A DNA stretch of 64,000 nt from Acidimicrobiaceae bacterium (GTDB lineage Bacteria > Actinomycetota > Acidimicrobiia > Acidimicrobiales > Poriferisodalaceae). Position numbers and translations under genes: made by a program. How positions within the stretch are numbered: position 1 is the stretch's first letter; the number at the start of each line of letters is the position of its first letter. This document shows, in pieces, positions 27,616 through 35,762 of this stretch. The stretch spans positions 1-64,000 of the forward strand of contig PBKA01000015.1 of NCBI GenBank assembly GCA_002721305.1. The letters run 5' to 3'. The notes beneath the pieces are model-generated. The model searched no databases and was not told the origin of the DNA. It was given only the letters and a program-made list of their open reading frames with translations.

Positions 27616-28671
27616 TCACCATCTTCGTGATCTGGTGGCGGTTATTTTGGAGAATCGGGGTCGGGGTGGTGTGGTGCTCGCGTGGATGCCGGCTCTCTTG
27701 AGGGCGTTTGGGAGGCCATCTGGGGTGGTTACTTCGGCTCGGGGGGCTATGCGGTTTACCTCGGCGTGGGCACTTCGGACGACAATGACGTCGTCGCGGT
27801 TATTTCGGTGGCGAAGTTGGTCAATGTTTTCGAGGACGACAACTGAAATATTGTGTTGTTGTAGGGCGTTGACTAGGTCTGGGTGGTCCCCGACGATGGC
27901 TACTCGGCCATGAGTGATGGTGGCTTCTCCGTCCCAAGCCGCGTATGAACTGCCTCTGTAAAGCCAATGCCAACGCGTTTCGCTGCGGGCATGGTTGCGA
28001 TGGGAAAGACGATGTGCCTCTCCGGGTTGGAAAGATCCACCCACGCGGTGAATGACTCTCGATTCACCGACTACCACGACCGCGCGTCTTTCCGATCTGC
28101 AAACGTTGACGAGGTCTAGGTCTTCGTAATATCCGAGTCCGTAGGCGGAGTCGAACCCCCCGAGTGACTCAAATGATTGTCTTTGGATTGCCCAGCAGGC
28201 AGCGGAGACATGGTCAACAGGCTTGACTCCAGACACTGGGGTCTGAGATGTGTGGACATGGCCGTCGGCGGTGACGGACGCTCCGCTTTCAGTGATGTTG
28301 CCTTGTTCATCGGTGAATATGGGAGCTGCGATTGTTGCTCTATTGGACTCGACAGGGAGCAGTAGTGGTGTGAGCCAGTTAGGTGTGACCTGTAGATCCG
28401 AGTTCATTATCACGATGCTTGGGGAGTTGGCTTGACGAACTCCAAGGTTGACTCCGCCGCCGTAGCCGAGGTTGCTAGGAGCTTGGATTACTTGAGGTTG
28501 CGTTCGGTGTCGTGCCATCCGCTCAGCCGTGTCATCGGGAGAGGCGTTGTCGACAACAACGACTTCATGTGGTTCAGGTGTGTGTTCGGCGATGGAATCG
28601 AGGAGAGCTTCGGTCAAGGCCGGTTGCCCATAGGCAACAATAACGAGAGTGGCCTTTGATGTTTGGGTCAT
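27616..28671 (-). CDS. GT2-family glycosyltransferase, rhamnosyltransferase-like
   Basis: 351 residues. GT-A fold of the WbbL/rhamnosyltransferase group: LVIVAYGQPALTEALLDSI at the N-terminus, VVVDNASPDDT, the metal-binding equivalent IMNSDLQV, and the acceptor motif GGFDSAYGLGYYEDLDLV. A C-terminal extension of about 100 residues (WDGEATITHGRVAIVGDHPDLV onward) is unusual for WbbL and of unknown role. With rmlD two genes upstream, it is a good candidate for transferring rhamnose from dTDP-rhamnose, as WbbL does in mycobacterial wall linker synthesis. Specificity is inferred. Confidence 0.82.
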   Translation of the reverse strand: MTQTSKATLVIVAYGQPALTEALLDSIAEHTPEPHEVVVVDNASPDDTAERMARHRTQPQVIQAPSNLGYGGGVNLGVRQANSPSIVIMNSDLQVTPNWLTPLLLPVESNRATIAAPIFTDEQGNITESGASVTADGHVHTSQTPVSGVKPVDHVSAACWAIQRQSFESLGGFDSAYGLGYYEDLDLVNVCRSERRAVVVVGESRVIHRVGGSFQPGEAHRLSHRNHARSETRWHWLYRGSSYAAWDGEATITHGRVAIVGDHPDLVNALQQHNISVVVLENIDQLRHRNNRDDVIVVRSAHAEVNRIAPRAEVTTPDGLPNALKRAGIHASTTPPRPRFSKITATRSRRW

Positions 28672-29285
28672 GGGTTCGGGTCCATGATTTCCATGTCTGC
28701 TTGGTAGCGAGACCTGAGGAGGGCGTGGGTGTCGGTGAGGGCCTCAAGTTCGGTAGTGACGGATTGGAGCATGTTTGCTAGTCGTCGCGGGCTTTGGGAT
28801 CCAACACTCTTGATGATGTCGTCAATTTGTTTGAGGGCCCACTTTTGAGCTAGTTCAAGCAGTTCTATGGTTCGCTGGTCCTCGCGTTTTGAAGCGTTCA
28901 GAGTTTCACTTAGAGCGACTCCTGAGGGGGTAGAAGCGGTAAAGCTACTCGCTGTGAACATCAGGCCCGCTGCCCACCATGAGTCGAGCTTTGCAGGGAG
29001 GTTCCAGTCGCCGTCGAGGTTTTCTACTATATGGATTTCGGCTTCGTCGCTGTAGGTTGCGCTTCGTCCTGCATCTCCGAGTCGTTCCTTTCTATCTGAG
29101 CCAAGTCTAAGAAGTCCGCCAGCAGCGTCTGGTGCTGGTCTGCACACGAACTCGCCGCTTTGGCCAATTGTGACCCTGGCATAGGGGGCGGCCCATTCGA
29201 GTGCCAACAGGGCCGCTACCGCGAGTACCTGAGCGGTTGGATCATCGTCTGTTGGGATCACCACTATGTCCAGTTGATCGGTCAC
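28668..29285 (-). CDS. Uncharacterised protein between rmlD and a GT2 gene
   Basis: 205 residues. The GTG start at 29285 is supported by a strong ribosome binding site (AAGGAG a few bases upstream) although it lies 44 bases inside the end of rmlD. The N-terminal half alternates strands and helices (LDIVVIPTDDDPTAQVLAVAAL); the C-terminal half is helical and probably coiled coil (LANMLQSVTTELEALTDTHALLRSRY). No signal peptide, no catalytic motif I can name. The stop overlaps the start of the GT2 gene. Like the coiled-coil proteins at 27219 and 39277 it seems to be an accessory to the glycan assembly machinery. Confidence 0.7.
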   Translation of the reverse strand: MTDQLDIVVIPTDDDPTAQVLAVAALLALEWAAPYARVTIGQSGEFVCRPAPDAAGGLLRLGSDRKERLGDAGRSATYSDEAEIHIVENLDGDWNLPAKLDSWWAAGLMFTASSFTASTPSGVALSETLNASKREDQRTIELLELAQKWALKQIDDIIKSVGSQSPRRLANMLQSVTTELEALTDTHALLRSRYQADMEIMDPNP

Positions 29286-30129
29286 ATAACTCCTTCAAAA
29301 GCAGCGGGAGGCTTTCGCGAAAGTCGGGTGGAGGGGTGAGTCCTATATCAACTAGTGCTTTGTTGTTGAGCACGGAGTTCGCTGGGCGAGAGGCGGGGCG
29401 AGGCGGATCTAGTTGTTCGGTCGTTATTGGAGTCACTTGACGGGATGGCCGTCCCATGAGCTCAAGGACGGTTTGAGCGAATTCGTACCAGCTGACGGGT
29501 CCCTGGTTGGTCACGTGGAAAGTACCTCGGGCTTCGATTTCAACTAGTTGCTTTATGGTGACAGCAATGTCTCTTGTGAACGACGGGTGCCCAACTTGGT
29601 CATTCACAAATTTCATGGGGTGACCGCTTTGGGCTAACCCAATTATCGTTTTGAGGATGTTTGAACCGTGTGACCCGCACAGCCAAGAGGTACGTACTAC
29701 GAGGTCTTGTTCGCGCATGGCTTGTTCGCCTTCGAGTTTGGTCCGACCGTAGGTTGACTGCGGGTTCGTGTCATCCGATTCGATGTACGGTCGCTCAAGG
29801 GTGCCGTCGAACACATAGTCCGTGGAGATTTGCAACACTCGAGCATTCGTTCGTTTGGCGGCGGCGACGAGATTTTCGGGACCACCTGAGTTGATGGATC
29901 GAGCCTCGGTTACATGATCTTCACATCTGTCTACGTCGGTGAATGCAGCTGTGTTTATGACCATGTTGGGCTTGTAGTGCTGGAGAGCGGCTTCGACATC
30001 GTGGAGCTGAGAGACATCAAGTTGTTCATGGCTGAGGGCGACAGCGTCGGCTTTGTTAAAGACTTGTGCCAGGTCGGTTGCCAGTTGTCCATGTCCTCCC
30101 GTGATGAGCACCTTTTGTCTGTTGCTCAC
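29242..30129 (-). CDS. rmlD: dTDP-4-dehydrorhamnose reductase
   Basis: 295 residues. Last step of dTDP-L-rhamnose synthesis, reducing dTDP-4-keto-L-rhamnose with NAD(P)H. Hallmarks are LITGGHGQLATDLA at the N-terminus, NTAAFTDVDRCE, ISTDYVFDGTLERPYIESD and the catalytic YGRTKLEGE. Full length. The other rhamnose genes lie elsewhere in the window (rmlB 42.7, rmlC 43.7, rmlA 47.1 kb), so the pathway is complete but split. Its start overlaps the stop of the quinone-reductase gene by 4 bases, and its end overlaps the next gene by 44. Confidence 0.95.
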   Translation of the reverse strand: MSNRQKVLITGGHGQLATDLAQVFNKADAVALSHEQLDVSQLHDVEAALQHYKPNMVINTAAFTDVDRCEDHVTEARSINSGGPENLVAAAKRTNARVLQISTDYVFDGTLERPYIESDDTNPQSTYGRTKLEGEQAMREQDLVVRTSWLCGSHGSNILKTIIGLAQSGHPMKFVNDQVGHPSFTRDIAVTIKQLVEIEARGTFHVTNQGPVSWYEFAQTVLELMGRPSRQVTPITTEQLDPPRPASRPANSVLNNKALVDIGLTPPPDFRESLPLLLKELCDRSTGHSGDPNRR

Positions 30130-31493
30130 TCTGCTGCCTCCAAGAGAGCTTCGCTAAGCGTTGGGTATACAAAGAGACTTTCGTGGATGTCTTGGACTTT
30201 CAGGTTGGCACTGACTGCTAGTGCAACGACTGAGATCAGTTCGGCCGCGTGTTGACCGACTATTGATCCGCCTAACACGTGCCCTGTGTTGGGATCCGAG
30301 ACGATCTTTACGAAACCGAGTGGGTCGTTGTTGATCAGTGCTTTAGCGTTTGATGAGAACGGGACCTTTGTCACTCGGATTTTCCGCCCGGTGGCGAAGG
30401 CTTCGGCTTCAGCGAGGCCGACATCAGCAATTTCTGGTTCGGTGAAAATGGCGGAGGCGGCTTTGTCGTAATCGAGGTGTCGGTGTTCGCGTCCTTCATG
30501 AAGACCCATTATGTGTTCGGCTATTTTTCGTCCCTGCATCGCAGCTACCGATGAGAGCGGGAGTTTCCCCGATAGGTCTCCTGCGGCGTAGATAGTGGGG
30601 ACGGACGATCTGAGGTTGTGATCGACTTGGATGTAGCCGCCTTCGTCCACTACTACTTCGGTGTTTTCTAGGCCTAGACCTTCGCTGTTTGGGTCGGAGC
30701 CGATAGCTAGGAGAGCGTGGGTGCCTTCAGCGATTCGTCCGTCTGAACAATGAACCTTTACTGAGCGTCCCTTTCGTAGAATTTCGGTTGCTCGCGCGCC
30801 CTTGAGTAGTTGGACTCCTCTGTCAAGAAAGTTCTGTTCGAGTAGAGCCGCTGCTTCGGGGTCTTTTTGAGGCAGCACTTGTTGACGACTGACGATGAGT
30901 GTGACTTCGGACCCTAGCGACGCAAACATGTGCACAAATTCGACGCCTGTCACGCCCGAACCTACGACTACCAGGTGCTCCGGAAGTTGCTCTGGCGGGT
31001 AGGCATCGCGGGTGGTCAGGACACGTTCGCGGTCAATCGGTGCCCATTCTGGAATTCGGGGTCGACTGCCTGTCGCGAGCACGATGGCGTCAGCCGTGAG
31101 TTCGACCACTCCATTGGAGGTGTCTACGCACACCTCATGGGGCCCTAGAAGTCGTCCAGTGCCTCGGTGGATGGTTACTCCTTGGCTGGTTAGTAGTTGT
31201 GTCACAGATTGTTCGAGTCGTTGTTCTATGCCTTGGATACGAGCGCGCAGATGTTCCGCGTCAACGCCTGTCTCTACATTTGCTAGTCCCATGCCGTCTA
31301 GCCGACGAGCGAATGAGAGTGCTCCTCCGGTTGCAATCATCGACTTTGAGGGCACGCAGTCTCGAAGGTGCGCTGCTCCTCCAACAATCTCGCGTTCGAT
31401 GAGCGTGACCTCGGCTCCAAATCTGGCTGCGTATGTCGCAGTATCGTGACCGGCCGGGCCGCCGCCTATGACCACGACGCGCTTGTTTGCCAT
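30126..31493 (-). CDS. lpdA: NAD(P)H-quinone reductase of the LpdA (Rv3303c) type
   Basis: 455-residue flavoprotein of the pyridine nucleotide-disulfide oxidoreductase family, with FAD motif VVVIGGGPAGHDTA and NAD motif VVGSGVTGVEF. The redox-active cysteine pair is broken: GGAAHLRDC keeps C46 but has alanine at 41 where dihydrolipoamide dehydrogenase has cysteine. The C-terminal catalytic histidine is replaced by tyrosine (VYPTLSE). The same changes occur in mycobacterial Rv3303c, which reduces quinones rather than lipoamide. So this is probably a quinone reductase, not an E3 subunit; the true E3 is at 55076. Confidence 0.83.
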   Translation of the reverse strand: MANKRVVVIGGGPAGHDTATYAARFGAEVTLIEREIVGGAAHLRDCVPSKSMIATGGALSFARRLDGMGLANVETGVDAEHLRARIQGIEQRLEQSVTQLLTSQGVTIHRGTGRLLGPHEVCVDTSNGVVELTADAIVLATGSRPRIPEWAPIDRERVLTTRDAYPPEQLPEHLVVVGSGVTGVEFVHMFASLGSEVTLIVSRQQVLPQKDPEAAALLEQNFLDRGVQLLKGARATEILRKGRSVKVHCSDGRIAEGTHALLAIGSDPNSEGLGLENTEVVVDEGGYIQVDHNLRSSVPTIYAAGDLSGKLPLSSVAAMQGRKIAEHIMGLHEGREHRHLDYDKAASAIFTEPEIADVGLAEAEAFATGRKIRVTKVPFSSNAKALINNDPLGFVKIVSDPNTGHVLGGSIVGQHAAELISVVALAVSANLKVQDIHESLFVYPTLSEALLEAAE

Positions 31494-31555
31494 GTGAGAA
31501 GTTTAGGGCGCAGGTTCCAAGTAGCCTTTTCAGGCCTCGTCTGAGGTTGAACGAC

Positions 31556-32719
31556 TTAGCTGAGTGCTGGCGAGCAGTATTGGTCGTATTCGACGATCTT
31601 TATCCGGTCGCGGTTGTCGTAGGTGACTGGGTTCTTGGGGTCACGATGGATTTTATACTCGCGAAAGCTCATATCTAGTGCGTCGAAGGCCAGGAGTCTT
31701 CCGATGAGGGAGTCACCCAACTGGAGGACGAGCTTTATGGTTTCCAGTGCTTGCAGGCTCCCGATGACCCCGGGGAGGACGCCAAGTACCCCTGCTTCAG
31801 CACATGATGGTGCTAATTCAGGTGGCGGTGGTACTGGGACGTAGTCGCGGTAGGTGGGTCCGTTGACTGGATCAAAGACTGTGACTTGACCTTCGAATCG
31901 GAAAATCGAACCGTGAACTACCGGGATTCCAAGTTTCACCGAAGCATCGTTTAGTAGGTAACGGCTTGGGAAATTGTCGGCTCCGTCCACAATCGCGTGC
32001 CATCCGTTCAGCAGATCGAGGACATTGTCAGCGCCGAGACGGGTGTCGTAGGTCTTGATTTGGATGTCGGGGTTGAGAGCCGAGATCGTTTGCTTCGCTG
32101 ACTCTACTTTGGATTGTCCGAGGCGACCGGTGTTGTGGATCACCTGCCGTTGAAGATTGGATTCATCTACCACGTCCATATCGACCACTCCGAGTGTTCC
32201 TACACCGGCCGCCGCGAGGTACATAGCCGCAGGAGAACCTAAACCGCCCGCTCCGAGTATGAGAACCTTGGAACCAAATAACTCTCGTTGGCCCTCTTCT
32301 CCTACTTCGGGCAGAAGAAGATGCCGTTGGTATCGGTTTCTCTGATGCCGGGTGAGGGTTTCGGGCATTGACCACTCTCGGCCTTCAGACTTCCATTTGG
32401 TGAAACCGCCGTCCATTGACACAACTTGTGTGTATCCGAGTTCGACCAGGGTCTTGGCCGCGAACGCTGACCGCGCTCCTGCTGCGCAATAGACCACTAT
32501 TTTGGTGTCGCGGTCGGGAAATCGTTGCTCGATTTGGCTTTCGAGATGACCTCGCGGGATATGGGTTGCATCAACTAAGGCACCCTGATCAAACTCCTCA
32601 GGTTCACGGACATCAAGAGATATATGACCGTCGTTCACCAACCGGGCAGCTTCGTTGGTGCTGACTTCTCGTATTTGTTGTCTCGTGGCCGCGAGTAAGT
32701 CTCCGTAGCTAGTCATCAC
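31556..32719 (-). CDS. moeZ: MoeZ/MoeB-like adenylyltransferase with N-terminal rhodanese domain
   Basis: 387 residues. The N-terminal rhodanese domain (about 15-118) has its catalytic cysteine C78 in YCAAGARS. The C-terminal ThiF/MoeB domain has the ATP-binding loop LILGAGGLGSPAAMYLA and the catalytic-loop region SCAEAGVLGVLPGV. The zinc CxxC of E. coli MoeB is missing (PTYRDYVPVPPPP where CYRCL would be), as in actinobacterial MoeZ. It adenylates and thiocarboxylates ubiquitin-like sulfur carriers such as MoaD, ThiS or CysO. In mycobacterial MoeZ the rhodanese is C-terminal; here the domain order is reversed. No sulfur-carrier gene is next to it. Confidence 0.86.
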   Translation of the reverse strand: MMTSYGDLLAATRQQIREVSTNEAARLVNDGHISLDVREPEEFDQGALVDATHIPRGHLESQIEQRFPDRDTKIVVYCAAGARSAFAAKTLVELGYTQVVSMDGGFTKWKSEGREWSMPETLTRHQRNRYQRHLLLPEVGEEGQRELFGSKVLILGAGGLGSPAAMYLAAAGVGTLGVVDMDVVDESNLQRQVIHNTGRLGQSKVESAKQTISALNPDIQIKTYDTRLGADNVLDLLNGWHAIVDGADNFPSRYLLNDASVKLGIPVVHGSIFRFEGQVTVFDPVNGPTYRDYVPVPPPPELAPSCAEAGVLGVLPGVIGSLQALETIKLVLQLGDSLIGRLLAFDALDMSFREYKIHRDPKNPVTYDNRDRIKIVEYDQYCSPALS

Positions 32720-32784
32720 TTTTCTCTTTGAGGGTCGACATTGACGGTTTGTCCTGTCAATTCTACCGGTTGTGTCCTAGGCGA

Positions 32785-33606
32785 TTACTTGGGGCTCGAC
32801 ACCTCTTCATTGTCGTCTTCTTCAGGAAGGTTCGTTGCGCCTCCGACAGCAATGGGGAGAACTTGGCTTATGGACTCCCGAATTATGAGATCTGCTAGGT
32901 GGTCCATCTCCGTCGGTTCGGCGTTCACGATCGCTATTTTCGCTCCAACTCTTTGAGCTGCTGGAACCACAGCAGCTATTGGATATACCGCCAGCGTGGT
33001 ACCGATTGCAATCATGAGGTCGCAATTTTGAGCTGCGGCCTCGGCTTTGAGTAAATCTTTTTGAACCAGTGATTGGCCGAAGGAGATCGTGGCACTTTTT
33101 AGGATTCCTCCGCATTCGGGACAGTCGAGGTCTTCTTCGCCCTGGCGAACGCGGTCGAGCGCTATTTGCATGTCATCTCGATAGGTGCATTCAAGGCAGG
33201 CAACTTCTCTGAGTGTCCCATGCACTTCAATGACTTTCGTCGCTGAGGACCCCGCTGCGTGGTGGAGTCCGTCAACATTCTGGGTGAGGAGAGCTACTAG
33301 TTTGTTTCGTTTTTCCAGCTGGACGAGTGCTCTGTGACCGTCGTTGGGGTCCGCTGACCAGGCTCTGTTGTCGAGACGGTCACGCCACGAAGCTTTGCGG
33401 ATCTCTGGGTCTGAGACAAAGTTCTGGATGTTTGAAGCTTTTTCAGCTTTTGGGTTTTTCGTCCATATGCCGTTTGGTCCGCGGAAATCGGGGATGCCTG
33501 AGTCTGTGGAGATCCCTGCTCCGGTGAGCACCGTGATCCGCTCACTCTCGTCAATCCATCGCGTGAGCATTCGAACGTTTGGGTTCTGGGAGAGGTCTGA
33601 GGGCAT
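32785..33606 (-). CDS. cobB: NAD-dependent protein deacylase, Sir2 family
   Basis: 273 residues. The NAD-binding motifs are VLTGAGISTDSGIPDFRG and LLTQNVDGLHHAAGS; the catalytic histidine is in EVHGTLREV. Two zinc-binding CxxC pairs flank the insert (CLEC and CPEC), so the structural zinc site is intact. Removes acetyl or longer acyl groups from lysines, with NAD as co-substrate, in the cytoplasm. The C-terminus is acidic (EEDDNEEVSS). It lies between leucyl aminopeptidase and the MoeZ-like gene on the same strand, with gaps of 65-80 bases. Confidence 0.94.
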   Translation of the reverse strand: MPSDLSQNPNVRMLTRWIDESERITVLTGAGISTDSGIPDFRGPNGIWTKNPKAEKASNIQNFVSDPEIRKASWRDRLDNRAWSADPNDGHRALVQLEKRNKLVALLTQNVDGLHHAAGSSATKVIEVHGTLREVACLECTYRDDMQIALDRVRQGEEDLDCPECGGILKSATISFGQSLVQKDLLKAEAAAQNCDLMIAIGTTLAVYPIAAVVPAAQRVGAKIAIVNAEPTEMDHLADLIIRESISQVLPIAVGGATNLPEEDDNEEVSSPK

Positions 33607-33686
33607 GGTGAGCGTCCAGTCTGTTTCTATGGCGATTGGTTAGTCGGGCTGTCTTTATAGATCTTGCTGCGGGTGCTGTTGATTTC

Positions 33687-35138
33687 TTACCAGTTATTGA
33701 CAATTTCGATCAGGGTTCGGACGCCGAAACCTGTTGCTCCTTTGGGGAACTCCGCTTCCGGTTCTTCGGTTGTCACCGGACCGGCAATGTCTAGATGCAC
33801 CCAGGGTGTTTCATCCACAAATTCTTGGAGAAATAGGCCGGCTACTAGGGTCCCGCCAAACCTTCCCGAACCGATGTTGCGCAAGTCCGCTACGTCGGAG
33901 TCCAGTTGTTTTCGGTATTCATCTGGTAGTGGTAGGTGCCATAAACGCTCTCCGGCTTTATTTGCCGCTGCTCTAACTCGGTCGATTGCGTTGTCGTTGT
34001 TGCCCATGAGACCTGCATATTGCGAACCTAGTGCGACGAGGCAGGCTCCCGTGAGTGTGGCGAGGTCAACCACGAGGTCTGGTTCTTCCTCCGCTGCTAG
34101 TGAGAGTCCGTCTGCTAGGACCAGTCGGCCCTCGGCATCGGTGTTCAACACTTCTACTGTCTTGCCGTTGCGTATGTTGAGTACATCCCCAGGTTTCGTA
34201 GCAGTTGGGCTGGGCTGATTATCCGTACAGCAGCAGGTTCCTATGACTGTGAGGTCGGGGCTATGGGCTGCTATGGCGGCCATGGCTCCGATCACAGCAG
34301 CTGCTCCTCCCATGTCGATTTTCATTTCTTTCATCCCCTCGAATGACTTGAGGTTGAGGCCCCCCGTGTCGAAGGTGATGCCTTTACCTACGAAATGGAT
34401 GGTTCCGCGGCTTTCTCCCTTGGGTCGCCAGGTGAGTCGCACCAGTCGGGGTTCTTCGGTGGATCCGGCGTTGACTCCGAGGATGCCACCACATCGTTCT
34501 TCTGTTAGCCGTTCTCGGTCCCAGACCTCAACGTCCAACCCGGTCCTGTCGGCGGCGTTGACGGCTTCGTCGGCTAGCTGAGTCGCAGATAGCGACCCTC
34601 CGGGGCGGTTGACGAGGTCCCGGGTGAGCGCGATGGCGTTGGCGACTGCTTCTGCTTTTGCTAGAACTGCGTCGCTCTCGATGCCGTCCGGGACAACGAG
34701 TGTTACTTGTTCGAGAACAGAAGCTTCTTCTGGAGTTCCTTTCAACTCGTCGTATCGGTAGGAGGCAAGGAGCATTCCTTCAACGGTGGCTTGGAGTGCT
34801 ACCTCAGCACCCAGTTCGGTTGCTGTCGTTAACGGCAGGAGCGAGGTAACTGACTTGAGGTGTTTGGCCGCTCTCCATACAGACGCGGCAGCGGATCGCA
34901 CGGCTGGTTCAGTGACTTCCGGTCCACCCAGCCCAACTGCGATCACTACCGGATCTTGTTCAGGCAGCAATGTTGTTTGGCCGAGTTTTCCTTCGAATGC
35001 GCTGGCGGCACGAAAGCTGTCTCCGACTCCTAGCGTTTCGAGCTGGTCTTCCCTGATCGGTCGATCTGTTGCGACAGTGCCTTCACCTGTCCCAGCGAGG
35101 ACAACATTGATGGAGGCAATTGCTAGTTGATTCGGCAT
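33687..35138 (-). CDS. pepA: Leucyl aminopeptidase (M17)
   Basis: 483 residues, normal length for the family. The C-terminal catalytic domain carries the two-metal signature NTDAEGRLVLADGL and the metal-binding block VGKGITFDTGGLNLKS, with the conserved KIDMGG region (MKIDMGGAAAV). The N-terminal macro-like domain is more variable, as usual. Cytoplasmic hexameric exopeptidase that removes N-terminal amino acids during peptide turnover. It is downstream of the cobalamin adenosyltransferase gene by 27 bases and probably cotranscribed. Confidence 0.95.
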   Translation of the reverse strand: MPNQLAIASINVVLAGTGEGTVATDRPIREDQLETLGVGDSFRAASAFEGKLGQTTLLPEQDPVVIAVGLGGPEVTEPAVRSAAASVWRAAKHLKSVTSLLPLTTATELGAEVALQATVEGMLLASYRYDELKGTPEEASVLEQVTLVVPDGIESDAVLAKAEAVANAIALTRDLVNRPGGSLSATQLADEAVNAADRTGLDVEVWDRERLTEERCGGILGVNAGSTEEPRLVRLTWRPKGESRGTIHFVGKGITFDTGGLNLKSFEGMKEMKIDMGGAAAVIGAMAAIAAHSPDLTVIGTCCCTDNQPSPTATKPGDVLNIRNGKTVEVLNTDAEGRLVLADGLSLAAEEEPDLVVDLATLTGACLVALGSQYAGLMGNNDNAIDRVRAAANKAGERLWHLPLPDEYRKQLDSDVADLRNIGSGRFGGTLVAGLFLQEFVDETPWVHLDIAGPVTTEEPEAEFPKGATGFGVRTLIEIVNNW

Positions 35139-35165
35139 GGGCTTTCTTTCGTCAGTTGTAGGTGG

Positions 35166-35699
35166 TTAGGGGTCTCTGCTGTAAAGGGTTTCGCCCTCCT
35201 GCCAGCGGGCCAAAGTCCAGAGAAGGTCCGAAAGTCGGTTGAGGTACGGCAAAACTTGGGATCCCGGTTGGCACACGGTGATGCTTTCTCGCTCGGCTCG
35301 CCGGACCATCACTCTTGCCCAATCAAGCCGTGCTGAGATTTCTGTTTGACCGGGAATAGTGAATTCGGTTGGAGCTTCAAACCGGGCGTCAGCGGTATCT
35401 ATCGACTGTTCGAGGACTTCGACCATTTCGGTGGTTACTGAGGTTGTCCCTGGTTCAAGTTTGCTGCGATTTTCGGGAAGTGTGGCCAGTTCGGCCATCG
35501 CTACATACAAATCACGACAAACAAGTGTCAGAACTTCGTTGAGCTCCACGTCTTCCACAGCGGCGCGCGCTAGGCCGATGGCCGCTTGGGCTTCGTCTAT
35601 GGCACCGTAGGCCCTTGGCAACGCAGAGTCTTTGTTTACCCTTCCGCCATAGAAAAGCCCTGTGGTGCCATCGTCGCCGGTCTTTGTGTAGATCTTCAT
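35166..35699 (-). CDS. cobO: Cob(I)alamin adenosyltransferase, PduO type
   Basis: 177 residues. The N-terminus KIYTKTGDDGTTGLFYGGRV is the ATP-binding segment of PduO-type ATP:cob(I)alamin adenosyltransferases, and SALPRAYGAIDEAQAAIG and the C-terminal RVMVRRAERESI / LPYLNRLSDLLWTLAR are the other conserved blocks. Makes adenosylcobalamin for mutases and reductases. The symbol is used loosely; it belongs to the PduO rather than CobA family. Divergent from the repeat protein gene at 35763. Confidence 0.92.
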   Translation of the reverse strand: MKIYTKTGDDGTTGLFYGGRVNKDSALPRAYGAIDEAQAAIGLARAAVEDVELNEVLTLVCRDLYVAMAELATLPENRSKLEPGTTSVTTEMVEVLEQSIDTADARFEAPTEFTIPGQTEISARLDWARVMVRRAERESITVCQPGSQVLPYLNRLSDLLWTLARWQEGETLYSRDP

Positions 35700-35762
35700 T
35701 AGTCACTCAAACTAGCCGGAGCCTGACCCAGACCAAAGACCTGTCTGACATAGGCTCGGCGA

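Noticed and set aside
28668-29285. Shorter start for the 205-residue protein to avoid overlap with rmlD
   Set aside because: The GTG at 29285 has a strong AAGGAG site at correct spacing, and later in-frame starts have none.
30126-31493. Second dihydrolipoyl dehydrogenase
   Set aside because: The cysteine pair and C-terminal histidine are missing, as in quinone-reducing LpdA.
32740-32761. ATTGAC...GTCAAT inverted repeat with a TTGACA on the minus strand, upstream of the MoeZ-like gene
   Set aside because: A TTGACA hexamer (32755-32760) exists but no acceptable -10 at 16-18 bases; the 6-bp arms with 10-base loop are too weak alone.
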